The notes beneath the pieces were generated by a model that was given only the letters and a program-made list of their open reading frames with translations, was not told where the DNA came from and made no database searches. Of a stretch of DNA of 64,000 nt, positions 25,949-34,529 are shown one piece after another. The position numbers and the translations under genes are program-made. Where the stretch lies: the NCBI RefSeq assembly GCF_015221875.1, contig NZ_JACYGY010000002.1, positions 1,301,573-1,365,572 on the forward strand, read 5' to 3'. This stretch comes from Dyadobacter subterraneus. GTDB lineage: Bacteria; Bacteroidota; Bacteroidia; Cytophagales; Spirosomataceae. Numbering within the stretch: the stretch's first letter is position 1; each line of letters starts with the position of its first letter.

Positions 25949-27255
25949 AGTACTGATGCGTTAAGTTTTATTCATCAAATAGGTTCCATTGTTCATTGAC
26001 ATTTTGATTGATTTGACATTCAGTAAGAAGCTCTTTTAATGGAGTTTTGTCGAAAGCAGATATGCCCAATATTTGCATGATCTCATATATAGAGAGATTG
26101 CTTTTCAAGGTATGTTTGAGATAAGCTACTATTAAATAAGTGCTTATAGCAACCCATATGTGGATATTGACTGCATTTTCGGAATGTCCCCAGAGCGTTT
26201 TGATAGTCAGGTTTTGTTTGACCCACTTAAAAAAAATCTCTATTTGCCATCTTTTTTTGTAAAGTTTTGCTATTTCGAGCGCAGAAAGCATATCGTTGTT
26301 TGACAGGAAAGACAGAAGAATTTCTTTTTCATCATCGTAATATTCTACCAGCCGTAGCGGTTCGGGATATAGTTTGCTGGACTTATATCCATTGAGTATG
26401 ATGGTTTTATCACTCCTGAGCCCTGACGTAGGATCAATGTTGAAATTGCTTTCTATGACCGTGTAATCCATTGTGCTCTTTGCTCTTGAGATAAAAAAGG
26501 CTCCGGACTCATTCATATCGTATAAGGCTGCAAAATCGATGTAAGCTTTATCCATGATATAGATCGCTCCTGGTGATACTAACAGCTCGTCAAGTATATT
26601 ACTATCATGGTATTTGCCGTCGGTAACAAGGATAAAGGATGGGATATTTCCTCTCAGATCCAAAAGTGTATGTATTTTTATGGCTCCCCGTGAATACTTT
26701 CCTGGCGCCCAGGTGAACAGTTTCAGGCTTAGGGAAATCGTTGTTGAATCCAGTGCAAACACCTCATTTCGAACACTGACATTGGGAACTGGATTTATAG
26801 CATACAAGGGTCTGACCAAGTCTATAAGGTACTGCCCGAAGTCGGCATATATTCTCCAGTCTCTGCTCTCATTTGCACGTGAAAGTGTGGACTGATTAAC
26901 GTGGCTTCTGATTCCAAGGTGATAAAGTTTGTTTTTATGTGCTTTCAGGCAAGTGCAGATGTCACGTAAGGAATTACGAGAAGTCAATTGACCAAAAAAC
27001 AGTTGAATAAATTGGTTCCAGCAATTGAATTCTCGTGTGCGGAAATCGCCATTGTACTTTGATACACATTTTTCAAACTCATAATGGTCAATAAAATGCA
27101 AAAGCTGAGCAAAAACGTACTTTCCTGAATTCATAGCCTTGTGTAAAAGCCACAAAGCTAAAGGGCAAATCAAATCAAAAAATCAAAGAACGTTCGTAAT
27201 TAATTTATTTACAACGTGTTATAAGTATTTTTAAAAAGTTAACGCATCACTAGTA
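25949..27255 (-). mobile_element. IS4-family insertion sequence
   Basis: A 1307-bp element with one transposase gene. The subterminal inverted repeats share a perfect 11-bp core, TGATGCGTTAA (25954-25964), with its complement at 27239-27249; the match extends to 16 bp with one mismatch. The outermost few bases are less well matched. The 10-bp direct repeat around it falls in the 9-12 bp range seen for IS4 groups. All parts are intact, so the copy is probably recent and active. Confidence 0.88.
25968..27134 (-). CDS. IS4 family transposase (DDE, DUF4372 N-terminal type)
   Basis: 388 residues from the ATG at 27134 (MNSGKYVFAQLLHFID), the usual start of this group; an in-frame start at 27173 would add 13 residues. 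First catalytic Asp in VFALDSTTISL, second in YIMDKAYIDF, and a perfect IS4-type Y(2)R(3)E(6)K signature in YKKRWQIEIFFKWVK. The N-terminal part (FNCWNQFIQLFFGQLTSRNSL) matches the DUF4372-type domain of Bacteroidota IS4 elements. No frameshift or stop, so it can be functional. Confidence 0.95.
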   Translation of the reverse strand: MNSGKYVFAQLLHFIDHYEFEKCVSKYNGDFRTREFNCWNQFIQLFFGQLTSRNSLRDICTCLKAHKNKLYHLGIRSHVNQSTLSRANESRDWRIYADFGQYLIDLVRPLYAINPVPNVSVRNEVFALDSTTISLSLKLFTWAPGKYSRGAIKIHTLLDLRGNIPSFILVTDGKYHDSNILDELLVSPGAIYIMDKAYIDFAALYDMNESGAFFISRAKSTMDYTVIESNFNIDPTSGLRSDKTIILNGYKSSKLYPEPLRLVEYYDDEKEILLSFLSNNDMLSALEIAKLYKKRWQIEIFFKWVKQNLTIKTLWGHSENAVNIHIWVAISTYLIVAYLKHTLKSNLSIYEIMQILGISAFDKTPLKELLTECQINQNVNEQWNLFDE

Positions 27256-27265
27256 ATATTCAAAT
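27256..27265. repeat. Target-site duplication, right copy
   Basis: ATATTCAAAT. With the three bases that follow it, the minus strand reads TATATTTG (27261-27268), a -7-like box that probably belonged to the Uma2-like pair before the insertion. Confidence 0.8.
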
Positions 27266-27360
27266 ATAAAAATATGCTTTGACAATTCCTTGATATGCTT
27301 AGTAATAAGCGAATTATGATTATCAGCTTGCTTTTCGGTCATTTAATTTCAGCTTAAAAC

Positions 27361-27390
27361 AAAAAAGCAGCGGAATCGAATTCCGCTGCC
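27361..27390 (-). terminator. Terminator of pyruvate kinase gene
   Basis: GCAGCGGAA and TTCCGCTGC enclose a 5-nt loop; the minus strand ends in TTTTTTG. It lies 24 nt past the pyk stop. Confidence 0.9.
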
Positions 27391-27413
27391 TAATATAAAT
27401 GTCAAATTTAAGC

Positions 27414-28853
27414 TTATTCTACCACGCTCAATTTAACTGCGTTAGTTTTACGCTGTTTTGAAACCGGCATGCTCAATGTATTAATAAAGACATCACCTTT
27501 TTTCAATTCACCTTTTTCGATAAGGAAAAGTTTGATGTCTTCAATTAAATCATCTGTTGAAACACCCTGATCTTTATCGTAGAAGAACACTTTTGTTCCC
27601 CAATAAAGCGCCAACGTGTTCATCAAAACTTTGTCAGAAGTGAAGATCAACAAGCTTGCTTTCGGACGGTGATGCGAAAGACGGAAAGATGTGTATCCGG
27701 AACGCGTAACACCGATGATCGCAGCAGCACTTGTATCACGTGCCAGACGGCATGCGCTCATTACTACGTTATCATTCAGTTTGTCGATACCCGGTTTTTC
27801 GTTAACATGCGAGTGATATTTGAAATAAACAGCATTTGTGTTTTCTTCCACTTTTTCGATCGTACGGCTCATGCTTTCAACAGCAAGCAAAGGATATTTT
27901 CCTGACGCTGTTTCAGCGCTAAGCATTACTGCATCAGCTCCATCCAATACCGAATTTGCAACGTCATTAAGTTCTGCACGGGTCGCGCGAGGACTTTCGA
28001 TCATACTTTCAAGCATCTGAGTTGCAACAATTACCGGTTTCCCTGCTTTGTTACATTTTTCAACGATCATTTTCTGGATCATCGGAACTTCTTCTGCTGG
28101 CAATTCAACCCCCAAATCTCCACGGGCAACCATGATACCATCCGCTGCTTCGATGATTTCATCGATGTTAGCAATAGCCTCAGGTTTTTCAATTTTCGCG
28201 ATCAAACGGGCAAATTTTCCTTTGTTTGCGATGTATTCTTTTACTTTAACAATTTCAGAAGCAGTACGCACAAACGAAAGTGCTACCCATTCCACGTTAT
28301 GTTCCAGTCCGAAATCAAGATCTTCGTAATCTTTCGTTGTAACCGAAGGCATTGAAACACGTGTATTTGGCAGGTTAACACCTTTTTTAGATTTCAGCAA
28401 ACCTCCATAAACAACCTGGGTGATTACATCGCTTCCGTCAATTCCTGTTACCAGAACTTCAAGCTTACCATCGTCCATCAAAACACGGTCACCAACTTTT
28501 ACGTCGTTGTACATGCCATCGTAAGGAGTACTTACTTTTTCAGCTGTACCTAAAACCTCTGTGTTGGAAAGAATAAGTTTATTTCCAGCCTCGATCAATA
28601 CACCATCTTTTTCAGCTACGAGTCCGATACGGATTTTTGGTCCCTGCAAATCTTGTAAAATGGCAAGGTTCAATCCGAATTCTTCGTTTATTTCACGAAT
28701 AGTATTAAGCCTGGCCAGGTGGTCTGCATGCGTACCATGAGAAAAGTTTAGACGAAAAACATTTACGCCGGCAACTGCCAAAGCATGAAGCATTTCTTTT
28801 GTTTCTGATGTTGGGCCTACGGTAGCAACAATTTTGGTTTTCTTGGAAGACAT
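27414..28853 (-). CDS. pyk: Pyruvate kinase
   Basis: Glycolytic enzyme converting phosphoenolpyruvate and ADP to pyruvate and ATP; 479 residues. Motifs: KIVATVGPTSE at the start, RLNFSHGTH (about 36-44), the catalytic-lysine region RLIAKIEKPEAIANIDEII, MVARGDLGVELPAEEVP and MLSAETASGKYP. The C-terminal domain (RDTSAAAIIGVTRSGYTS) is the usual regulatory one. The ATG at 28853 gives the standard N-terminus MSSKKTKI; an upstream in-frame start at 28892 would overlap priA. It lies 29 bp downstream of priA and is probably co-transcribed. Confidence 0.97.
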   Translation of the reverse strand: MSSKKTKIVATVGPTSETKEMLHALAVAGVNVFRLNFSHGTHADHLARLNTIREINEEFGLNLAILQDLQGPKIRIGLVAEKDGVLIEAGNKLILSNTEVLGTAEKVSTPYDGMYNDVKVGDRVLMDDGKLEVLVTGIDGSDVITQVVYGGLLKSKKGVNLPNTRVSMPSVTTKDYEDLDFGLEHNVEWVALSFVRTASEIVKVKEYIANKGKFARLIAKIEKPEAIANIDEIIEAADGIMVARGDLGVELPAEEVPMIQKMIVEKCNKAGKPVIVATQMLESMIESPRATRAELNDVANSVLDGADAVMLSAETASGKYPLLAVESMSRTIEKVEENTNAVYFKYHSHVNEKPGIDKLNDNVVMSACRLARDTSAAAIIGVTRSGYTSFRLSHHRPKASLLIFTSDKVLMNTLALYWGTKVFFYDKDQGVSTDDLIEDIKLFLIEKGELKKGDVFINTLSMPVSKQRKTNAVKLSVVE

Positions 28854-28882
28854 AGAGTTAATTGCAGTATTATATGAATTTA

Positions 28883-31378
28883 CTAAACACAATCCACATC
28901 AATGACGACGTGGACGCCTTTTATGGTTTTATCGGTTAGAATATCAATGACTTTTTCTTGTATAAACGACTTTGCCGCCTTAAAATTAATCTTTTCTCGT
29001 TCAAGTTTGATGAGAATGTCGAACAAAAACTGATTTCTTACTCTTTCAACCAACGGAGGCTCCGGTCCGAGCACGCGACTTTGACCTAAATTGGCCGTTA
29101 ATTTTTCTGCCAAAGCAACTGCGGCACGTTTCGAAGTTGCCTCGTCGATATGCTTGATTGTTATTTTGATCAACCGGGTAAATGGCGGATAATGGTATTG
29201 CTCACGCTCCACAATCTCAGCATCATACATGCCCGTGTAATCATTTTGAATAATTCTTTCCAGTATTTTCTGAGCCGGATTTGCTGTCTGGATTAAAACT
29301 TTTCCCGGTTTGTCAGCTCTTCGTCCGGCTCTTCCGCTTACCTGCGTAAGCATTTGAAAAGCACGTTCCGATGCCCTGAATTCCGGAAAGTGAATAATTC
29401 TGTCTGCATCAAAAATGCCCACCATACTCACATTGTCAAAATCCAGACCTTTGCTAACCATCTGGGTACCAACCAAAATATCCGTTCCTCCTTCTTCAAA
29501 TTCCTGGATAATCTGCTGATATGCATTTTTTGCACGCGTCGTATCAAAATCCATTCTCTGAACCCTGGCGGCTGGTAAAAGCAAATGCAGCTCTTCTTCA
29601 ATTTTTTCAGTCCCGTATCCGATTGTTTTCACCCGGGTTGAACCGCAGGCAGGACAAGTCCTTGGTACTTCTTCCTTATGTCCGCAATAATGGCATCGAA
29701 GTTCCCGAGCTTTCATGTGGTATGTAAGACTTACATCACAATTGGCACATTCGGAAATCCAGCTGCATTCTTCACACTGCATGTAGGGAGAATAACCGCG
29801 GCGATTCTGGAATAAAATCGTTTGTTCTTTATTATTTAAATTTGATTCAAGATGTTGGAGCAAAACTGATGAAAATTCATTTTTCATCGTTTTCTGCTTT
29901 TTTTCTTTTTTTGTGTCAATTAAAACAAAAGTAGGCAAAGCTGCATTACCAAATCGTTGTGTTATTTCAACCAAACCGTAACGGCCGCTTCTGGCGTGAT
30001 AATAACTTTCCAGTGAAGGCGTTGCAGAACCCAGTAATGTTTTTGCTTTGTGCATATAAGCCATAATCACGGCTACGTCACGAGCATGATAGCGTGGAGC
30101 CGGGTCATGTTGTTTGTAGGAAGTTTCGTGTTCTTCATCCACAATAATCAGCCCGAGATTATCAAAAGGCAAAAATATTGCGGAACGAACGCCAACTACA
30201 AACTGGAATTTCCCATCCAGAATCCCTTTCCAGACTTCAACGCGTTCATTATCGGAAAATTTGGAATGATAAATTCCCATCGCATCACCGAAAACTTTTC
30301 GTAAACGGACTACGATTTGTGTTGTTAAAGCAATTTCAGGCAGCAGAAATAAAACCTGCGATCCGCTTTCCATTGCCTGTTTGATCAGTTCAATATAAAC
30401 TTCTGTTTTTCCACTTCCCGTAATTCCATGCAAAAGCACAACTTCCTTTTCAGAAAAAGCTTCGTGAATTTCCTTGAAGGCGGTTTGCTGGGATTCTGTC
30501 AAATTAACAATTGCCGGCGGACCAAGCGGAATATCAGCAAAGCGGGAAACGATAATATCAAACTGTTCAAAAACTCCTTTTTTAATCAGGGTTTGCAAAG
30601 CAGAATCTGATAAGCCGTCGTCTTGTGAAAAGATTGATTTATCCAATCCTTTTTGATTCAGATCAGCATGATTATAAACCGGAACGTGGCTTAAATACCG
30701 CATCAAAATATCCTGCTGTTTCGGGATTTTATCAAGGGAAGCGGTTAATTCAACCAAGGATTTTTCAGATACAAAGGCGGAAGTCAAACGTATTTTCTTG
30801 ACAACTTTTGGCTTATATTTTTCTTTAACTTCTTCAAAAAGAATGATAGCACGTTTCCCAACCAATGATTTTATTACAGCTGTAATATTTGTCTGATTGA
30901 CCAATCTGGCCACTTCTTCATAAGAAAGTGTCGCATGTTTTTTTATTTCATCAAGAATAAACCGTTCCTGATCTGTCAGCAATTCTTCATAATCAAATTC
31001 AGGATTATGCTGAATTCTTGACTGACTTGTAATTTTCAATCCGGCCGGAAGTGCCACATTTAATACCTCACCGATATTACACAGATAATATTCTGAAACC
31101 CAGTTGAAAAGTTCGAGTTGCTTGGTTGTGATAATCGGCTCATCATCAAGTAATTCGAGAATATATTTAGCCTGATACTGAGCCGGAGGATTGGAATGAA
31201 TGTTGGCAACAACGGCTGTGATAACCCGGTTTTTCCCAAATTGTACAATCACCCGGGCACCTACCTTAATCATCTCAGCCATCGTTCGCGGAACTCTGTA
31301 AGTGAAGAGCCTCGGAACAGGAACCGGAAGAATTAAATCGGCGAATAAGGTAATTTCGTCCTCAAAAAGGGAGGTCAT
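28883..31378 (-). CDS. priA: Primosomal protein N' (replication restart helicase PriA)
   Basis: 831-residue 3'-5' superfamily 2 helicase that reloads the replisome at stalled forks. An N-terminal 3'BD domain (FADLILPVPVPRLFTYRVP) and a winged-helix part precede the helicase core: Walker A LLHGITGSGKTEVYIEL, Walker B LIIVDEEHETSYK, GSATPSLES, and the zinc-binding insert with CEECSWISECANCDVSL plus CHYCGH and CPACGS. The QVSGRAGR motif is present. Start is the ATG at 31378; a TTG at 31384 is in frame two codons earlier. Confidence 0.96.
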   Translation of the reverse strand: MTSLFEDEITLFADLILPVPVPRLFTYRVPRTMAEMIKVGARVIVQFGKNRVITAVVANIHSNPPAQYQAKYILELLDDEPIITTKQLELFNWVSEYYLCNIGEVLNVALPAGLKITSQSRIQHNPEFDYEELLTDQERFILDEIKKHATLSYEEVARLVNQTNITAVIKSLVGKRAIILFEEVKEKYKPKVVKKIRLTSAFVSEKSLVELTASLDKIPKQQDILMRYLSHVPVYNHADLNQKGLDKSIFSQDDGLSDSALQTLIKKGVFEQFDIIVSRFADIPLGPPAIVNLTESQQTAFKEIHEAFSEKEVVLLHGITGSGKTEVYIELIKQAMESGSQVLFLLPEIALTTQIVVRLRKVFGDAMGIYHSKFSDNERVEVWKGILDGKFQFVVGVRSAIFLPFDNLGLIIVDEEHETSYKQHDPAPRYHARDVAVIMAYMHKAKTLLGSATPSLESYYHARSGRYGLVEITQRFGNAALPTFVLIDTKKEKKQKTMKNEFSSVLLQHLESNLNNKEQTILFQNRRGYSPYMQCEECSWISECANCDVSLTYHMKARELRCHYCGHKEEVPRTCPACGSTRVKTIGYGTEKIEEELHLLLPAARVQRMDFDTTRAKNAYQQIIQEFEEGGTDILVGTQMVSKGLDFDNVSMVGIFDADRIIHFPEFRASERAFQMLTQVSGRAGRRADKPGKVLIQTANPAQKILERIIQNDYTGMYDAEIVEREQYHYPPFTRLIKITIKHIDEATSKRAAVALAEKLTANLGQSRVLGPEPPLVERVRNQFLFDILIKLEREKINFKAAKSFIQEKVIDILTDKTIKGVHVVIDVDCV

Positions 31379-31392
31379 TGGCAAAATCTGTT

Positions 31393-31860
31393 TTATTTAC
31401 TTTTAAAATAGGGCAAAAGATCCTTCTGATCTATCTTTCTAACATCAAAAAAGACATTGTTCAATTGGTCGAAGTCAGAATCAGTTGTAATCAATTGAAG
31501 TCCCAGGAGTGCAGCAAGGGATGCAATCCAGAGATCATTTTTTCCCATATTTCTCGGTGTGGCAAAAAGATAAGTTTTAAATGCAGGATTAGCTATTTGC
31601 GAATAAGCATCAATTTTAGTGTAAATATCAACATTAAAATTACTGACATCAACAATATTGACCTGGTCTAAAAAGATATCAAGCAAATCCCTTCTTTTGC
31701 TTCCCCAATTATTTTGCAACGCTATGGATTTAATTTCTGCTTCTGAAACAACGGAAACATATAGTGGTAAGTTCTCTGGATTAAGAAAGCTGATTATACC
31801 GTATCCGTCAGAAGCTCTTATAACGGCAAGAATTATATTTGTATCAAATAGAAGATTCAT
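31393..31860 (-). CDS. vapC: PIN domain toxin (VapC-like)
   Basis: 155-residue predicted Mg-dependent RNase. PIN acidic residues: D in MNLLFDTNIILAVIR, E in VVSEAEIKSIAL, D in GKNDLWIASLAALLG and D in ITTDSDFDQL. Its ATG overlaps the stop of the small antitoxin gene by one base (TAATG), so the two are translationally coupled. VapC toxins typically cleave tRNA or rRNA; the target here is unknown. The match to the PIN fold is strong, and the VapC name rests on fold and gene layout. Confidence 0.9.
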   Translation of the reverse strand: MNLLFDTNIILAVIRASDGYGIISFLNPENLPLYVSVVSEAEIKSIALQNNWGSKRRDLLDIFLDQVNIVDVSNFNVDIYTKIDAYSQIANPAFKTYLFATPRNMGKNDLWIASLAALLGLQLITTDSDFDQLNNVFFDVRKIDQKDLLPYFKSK

Positions 31861-32018
31861 TACTTGGTGGCATCAAGCTGAGCCATTAATTTTTCCCATT
31901 CCTCTGATGTAAATGGTTCGGCAGATTCAGCACCTCCGGAAGCCAGGATTTCCTCAGGAGAATGTGAAGTATGTGTTTTAAACAAACTAGTTTTGTTAGA
32001 ATTTAACTTGGTTTTCAT
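31860..32018 (-). CDS. Small antitoxin of the PIN toxin
   Basis: A 52-residue gene with ATG at 32018 and stop sharing a base with the vapC start. The sequence runs MKTKLNSNKTSLFKTHTSH, then PEEILASGGAESAEPFTSEE, then WEKLMAQLDATK. The N-terminus is basic and polar; the acidic C-terminal half with EEWEKLMAQLD could be the toxin-binding helix. No AbrB, RHH or Phd DNA-binding domain is recognisable, so autoregulation is uncertain. It is assigned from size, position and coupling. A minus-strand TATATTTG box lies at 32039-32046, 20 nt upstream. Confidence 0.75.
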   Translation of the reverse strand: MKTKLNSNKTSLFKTHTSHSPEEILASGGAESAEPFTSEEWEKLMAQLDATK

Positions 32019-32038
32019 AGTGATTCCTTTTATAAATT

Positions 32039-32046
32039 CAAATATA
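32039..32046 (-). promoter_or_regulatory. -7 box candidate for the PIN toxin-antitoxin pair
   Basis: Minus-strand TATATTTG, an exact TAnnTTTG match, 20 nt before the antitoxin ATG. Confidence 0.45.
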
Positions 32047-32106
32047 CAAAATAATAACTTGGAGCTATGAAGTACTGGAACCAGCTACTAATCTTCAATC
32101 TGTTTA

Positions 32107-32400
32107 TTAGTGTCTTTTGGGCAACCTGCTTGTATGACGAATATGTAGAATTCTGATTTCTGTTGTTTTAACCCGGAATGAAATGCGATATCTTTCAAAT
32201 TCAAATGCGCGGAAGCTGCCATCATTATCGATTTTATATCGATCTAAGGATTGATAATGAAAAGTTTCCGGTAAAGATCGAATTCTGTTTAAAATTTCTT
32301 TTTCAACTTTTTCCGCATATTCCTGAAACTCGTTTTCTTCAATAAATTGAATGATGTCAAGTAATTGCTTAATCGCCGACTTATTCCACTTGATTTTCAT
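32107..32400 (-). CDS. RelE/ParE family toxin
   Basis: 97-residue protein with the RelE/ParE plan: KIKWNKSAIKQLLDIIQFIEE helices, a turn with RIRSLPETF, then the beta sheet FRAFEFERYRISFRVKTTEIRILHIRHTSR. The final strand with RILHIRHTSR is the usual ParE/RelE ending. It is coupled to the antitoxin upstream by a TAATG overlap. Target, ribosome-bound mRNA (RelE) or gyrase (ParE), cannot be told from sequence alone. Confidence 0.88.
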   Translation of the reverse strand: MKIKWNKSAIKQLLDIIQFIEENEFQEYAEKVEKEILNRIRSLPETFHYQSLDRYKIDNDGSFRAFEFERYRISFRVKTTEIRILHIRHTSRLPKRH

Positions 32401-32636
32401 TAAATAGATTGGCGTCTTTTGTCGAAAAATGCCTCTACATCATTTTGATGAACAAAATTTCCATTCTCAATTTCAGAATCCGCCTTGTCCAGCGATCGAT
32501 TATATTCATGTATAAAGTTTTTAGAAATTTGTTCGTCTTCCTCAAACTCCGTCTTATATTCAATAGCCAGACTATCCAAAAAAGCCAGAATAACTTTTTC
32601 TTCCTGCTCATTCCGTGTATTTACTAGAATATTCAT
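32400..32636 (-). CDS. Antitoxin of the RelE/ParE-type toxin
   Basis: 78 residues, strongly acidic: MNILVNTRNEQEEKVILAFL, DSLAIEYKTEFEEDEQIS, and a C-terminus with NFVHQNDVEAFFDKRRQSI. It resembles the DUF2683-like antitoxins that precede ParE/RelE toxins in Bacteroidota. Its stop overlaps the toxin start by one base. An upstream perfect dyad is a likely operator. Confidence 0.82.
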   Translation of the reverse strand: MNILVNTRNEQEEKVILAFLDSLAIEYKTEFEEDEQISKNFIHEYNRSLDKADSEIENGNFVHQNDVEAFFDKRRQSI

Positions 32637-32669
32637 AGGACTAAATATTATAATGAATCAGACTATTTC

Positions 32670-32694
32670 ACCAGTTTACTGGTAATCAAATTTA
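32670..32694 (-). promoter_or_regulatory. Operator and -7 box of the RelE/ParE module
   Basis: ACCAGT-TT-ACTGGT (32670-32683) is a perfect inverted repeat. Immediately upstream on the minus strand is TAAATTTG (32687-32694), a TAnnTTTG box. The dyad thus falls at the expected transcription start, 34-47 nt before the antitoxin ATG, which suits autorepression by the toxin-antitoxin complex. Confidence 0.6.
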
Positions 32695-32731
32695 CATCTT
32701 TGAATTCAACAGAACTATTTCTTTTAAAGTT

Positions 32732-33334
32732 TTATTGAATGACCTCTACTTCCAGAACAGTCGTATTTTCCCAACTAATCATCGCATTAAATAATTTAAT
32801 ATGACTGTAATCAGAAATGTCGTTTTCTGAGATTCGGGCTTCTTCAATAATACCGGAATCTAAAAGAAATGCTCTTTGCGTACCTGGTAAAAGTGGCGAA
32901 TCAGGTGTGAACCATTGTCCATCTTTTTGGAAAGCAACATTACAATATAATGTATCTGTAACCATTCCGTTTTTGATGATCAGAATTTCTTCTGCATCGC
33001 CGCGCTTTTCATAAAGATTATTCAACGAGGTTCGATCATCGTATTTGAATGAATAATCAATTGTATCATCATACACGGGCCGAATTTTTGTGATTGTCCG
33101 AAAATTATATGGCTCCCATTTTATGTTATCTATTTTTTCCGAATAAGCTAATCTGCATTTATAATATCCATCAGTAATGTTATCAGGAACTGAGATCAAT
33201 TCCGCTAAATTCCATGAATCCGTAAAACCAAATAATTCCGTTCTGGTTTTATTCAGACGCGCTTCATGATAAGATAAATTGACCAGCTGACGATTTTTGA
33301 CACAAATCGTTTCAAAGCACAATGGAAGGGACAT
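32732..33334 (-). CDS. pabC: Aminotransferase class IV (probable aminodeoxychorismate lyase)
   Basis: 200-residue PLP enzyme of fold type IV. Following pabB, it is most likely 4-amino-4-deoxychorismate lyase, releasing pyruvate to give p-aminobenzoate for folate. Visible features are FETICVKNRQLVNLSYHEARL, the mid-region KIRPVYDDTIDYSFKYDDR, and the PLP-phosphate-side segment NVAFQKDGQWFTPDSPLLPG followed by TQRAFLL. It is shorter than E. coli PabC (269 residues) but such short forms are common in Bacteroidota. ATG at 33334 overlaps the end of pabB by 23 bp. Substrate is inferred from context. Confidence 0.82.
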   Translation of the reverse strand: MSLPLCFETICVKNRQLVNLSYHEARLNKTRTELFGFTDSWNLAELISVPDNITDGYYKCRLAYSEKIDNIKWEPYNFRTITKIRPVYDDTIDYSFKYDDRTSLNNLYEKRGDAEEILIIKNGMVTDTLYCNVAFQKDGQWFTPDSPLLPGTQRAFLLDSGIIEEARISENDISDYSHIKLFNAMISWENTTVLEVEVIQ

Positions 33335-34316
33335 GGGCAAATGGTAAATAAACTTTATCGATTAATTCCTGGTATTCACTATTTGCATCACTTTTGGCCG
33401 TGATTCCGCCTCCGCTTTTGAAAACAAGTTTTCCGTTTTGATTTTCGATATACCGGATCATCACGGCACTTTCAAAGTTTTCACCATCGAAATAACCCAT
33501 GACGCCTGTGTAATAACCACGATTATAACCTTCTGCATCTTTAATGATTTTCAAAGTGCTGGGTTTTGGTGCGCCGCTGATGGAGCCGGCGGGAAGCAGT
33601 TTCAGTAATAAATTTCCAAATTCACCATCGAATTCGTCGGGCAAAATTCCTGCAATTTCGGAGCTTACCTGTAAAAGTGTCTTCTGGTTTGTTTCAATTT
33701 GTTCAATATAACGATAACGTTCAAGCCAGACTTTATCGGCAACCATACTGATATCATTTCTGATCAGATCAACAATCGTGGCATGTTCCGCAGCTTCTTT
33801 TGGGTTAGATAAAATGACGTTTTCTGCGTCAGGAAAAGAAGCGTCGATTGTGCCTTTCATTGGAAAGGATGAAATTTTCTTTTCTTTTATTTTGATAAAA
33901 ATTTCAGGTGAAAAACAGACAAACTGATCTTTTAACCAAAATCTGTAAGGTGCTTTACTGTATTGAAAAATATCTTTTAGTCCAAGATTTGTTTCAATTT
34001 GTGTTGGAACCGAAAGATTCACTAAAAAGGAATTTCCCGCTTTAAGATTGTTGACTACATGATTGAATTTCGCTTGATATTCATCAAATGAAATTGGGTT
34101 TTTTGTGAAATGAAAATCGGGCAAAAATCCATTTCTTTTATTCTCTGAATAATTGGTAAATCCATTAAAATCAAATAAGGTTTCTGACGAATCAACCTCA
34201 TCCAAACGCCAGGCAACAGGTTTTTCCAACAAAAAGTCAATAAGAAAGACAAACGGAATTTTCCGTTTCCCCCAATCGTTGAGGCATTTTGAGAAATTTT
34301 GTTTCGTGTTTGTCAA
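33312..34316 (-). CDS. pabB: Aminodeoxychorismate synthase component I
   Basis: Chorismate-binding enzyme of about 334 residues that aminates chorismate to 4-amino-4-deoxychorismate. Signature segments: SFLVNLSVPTQIE, FSPEIFIKIKEKKISSFPMK followed by GTIDA, EHATIVDLIRNDISMVA, and LLPAGSISGAPKPSTLKII. It is shorter than PabB/TrpE of enterobacteria at the N-terminus, as in other Bacteroidota. No ATG fits; the TTG at 34316 is the only plausible start and lies 33 nt after a minus-strand TAAATTTG box (34358-34365). No pabA is adjacent. Confidence 0.88.
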   Translation of the reverse strand: MTNTKQNFSKCLNDWGKRKIPFVFLIDFLLEKPVAWRLDEVDSSETLFDFNGFTNYSENKRNGFLPDFHFTKNPISFDEYQAKFNHVVNNLKAGNSFLVNLSVPTQIETNLGLKDIFQYSKAPYRFWLKDQFVCFSPEIFIKIKEKKISSFPMKGTIDASFPDAENVILSNPKEAAEHATIVDLIRNDISMVADKVWLERYRYIEQIETNQKTLLQVSSEIAGILPDEFDGEFGNLLLKLLPAGSISGAPKPSTLKIIKDAEGYNRGYYTGVMGYFDGENFESAVMIRYIENQNGKLVFKSGGGITAKSDANSEYQELIDKVYLPFAHVPSIVL

Positions 34317-34357
34317 TTGAAAAAATAATAATTGTAACAGGTACTTTTAACAGTCTG

Positions 34358-34365
34358 CAAATTTA
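34358..34365 (-). promoter_or_regulatory. -7 box candidate for pabB-pabC
   Basis: Minus-strand TAAATTTG followed by C. It puts the transcript start near 34350 and so supports the TTG start of pabB at 34316. Confidence 0.45.
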
Positions 34366-34529
34366 CAAAGTTCAGAAACCAATCGTTTAAATAAAGAGTT
34401 AGAACTATTATAAGGATTTAAGAAAGTGGTCAGATAAAACGTTTTGGCCGTAATCTTTTTAAATTTACTACTGAATGCCGGAAGTCAAAGGCTGACAGCA
34501 ATTCCAACCAAGATTTCGAAACCAGACTC

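Noticed and set aside
25949..27255. Composite transposon carrying the Uma2-like genes
   Set aside because: Only one IS copy is present and the target duplication closes directly around it.
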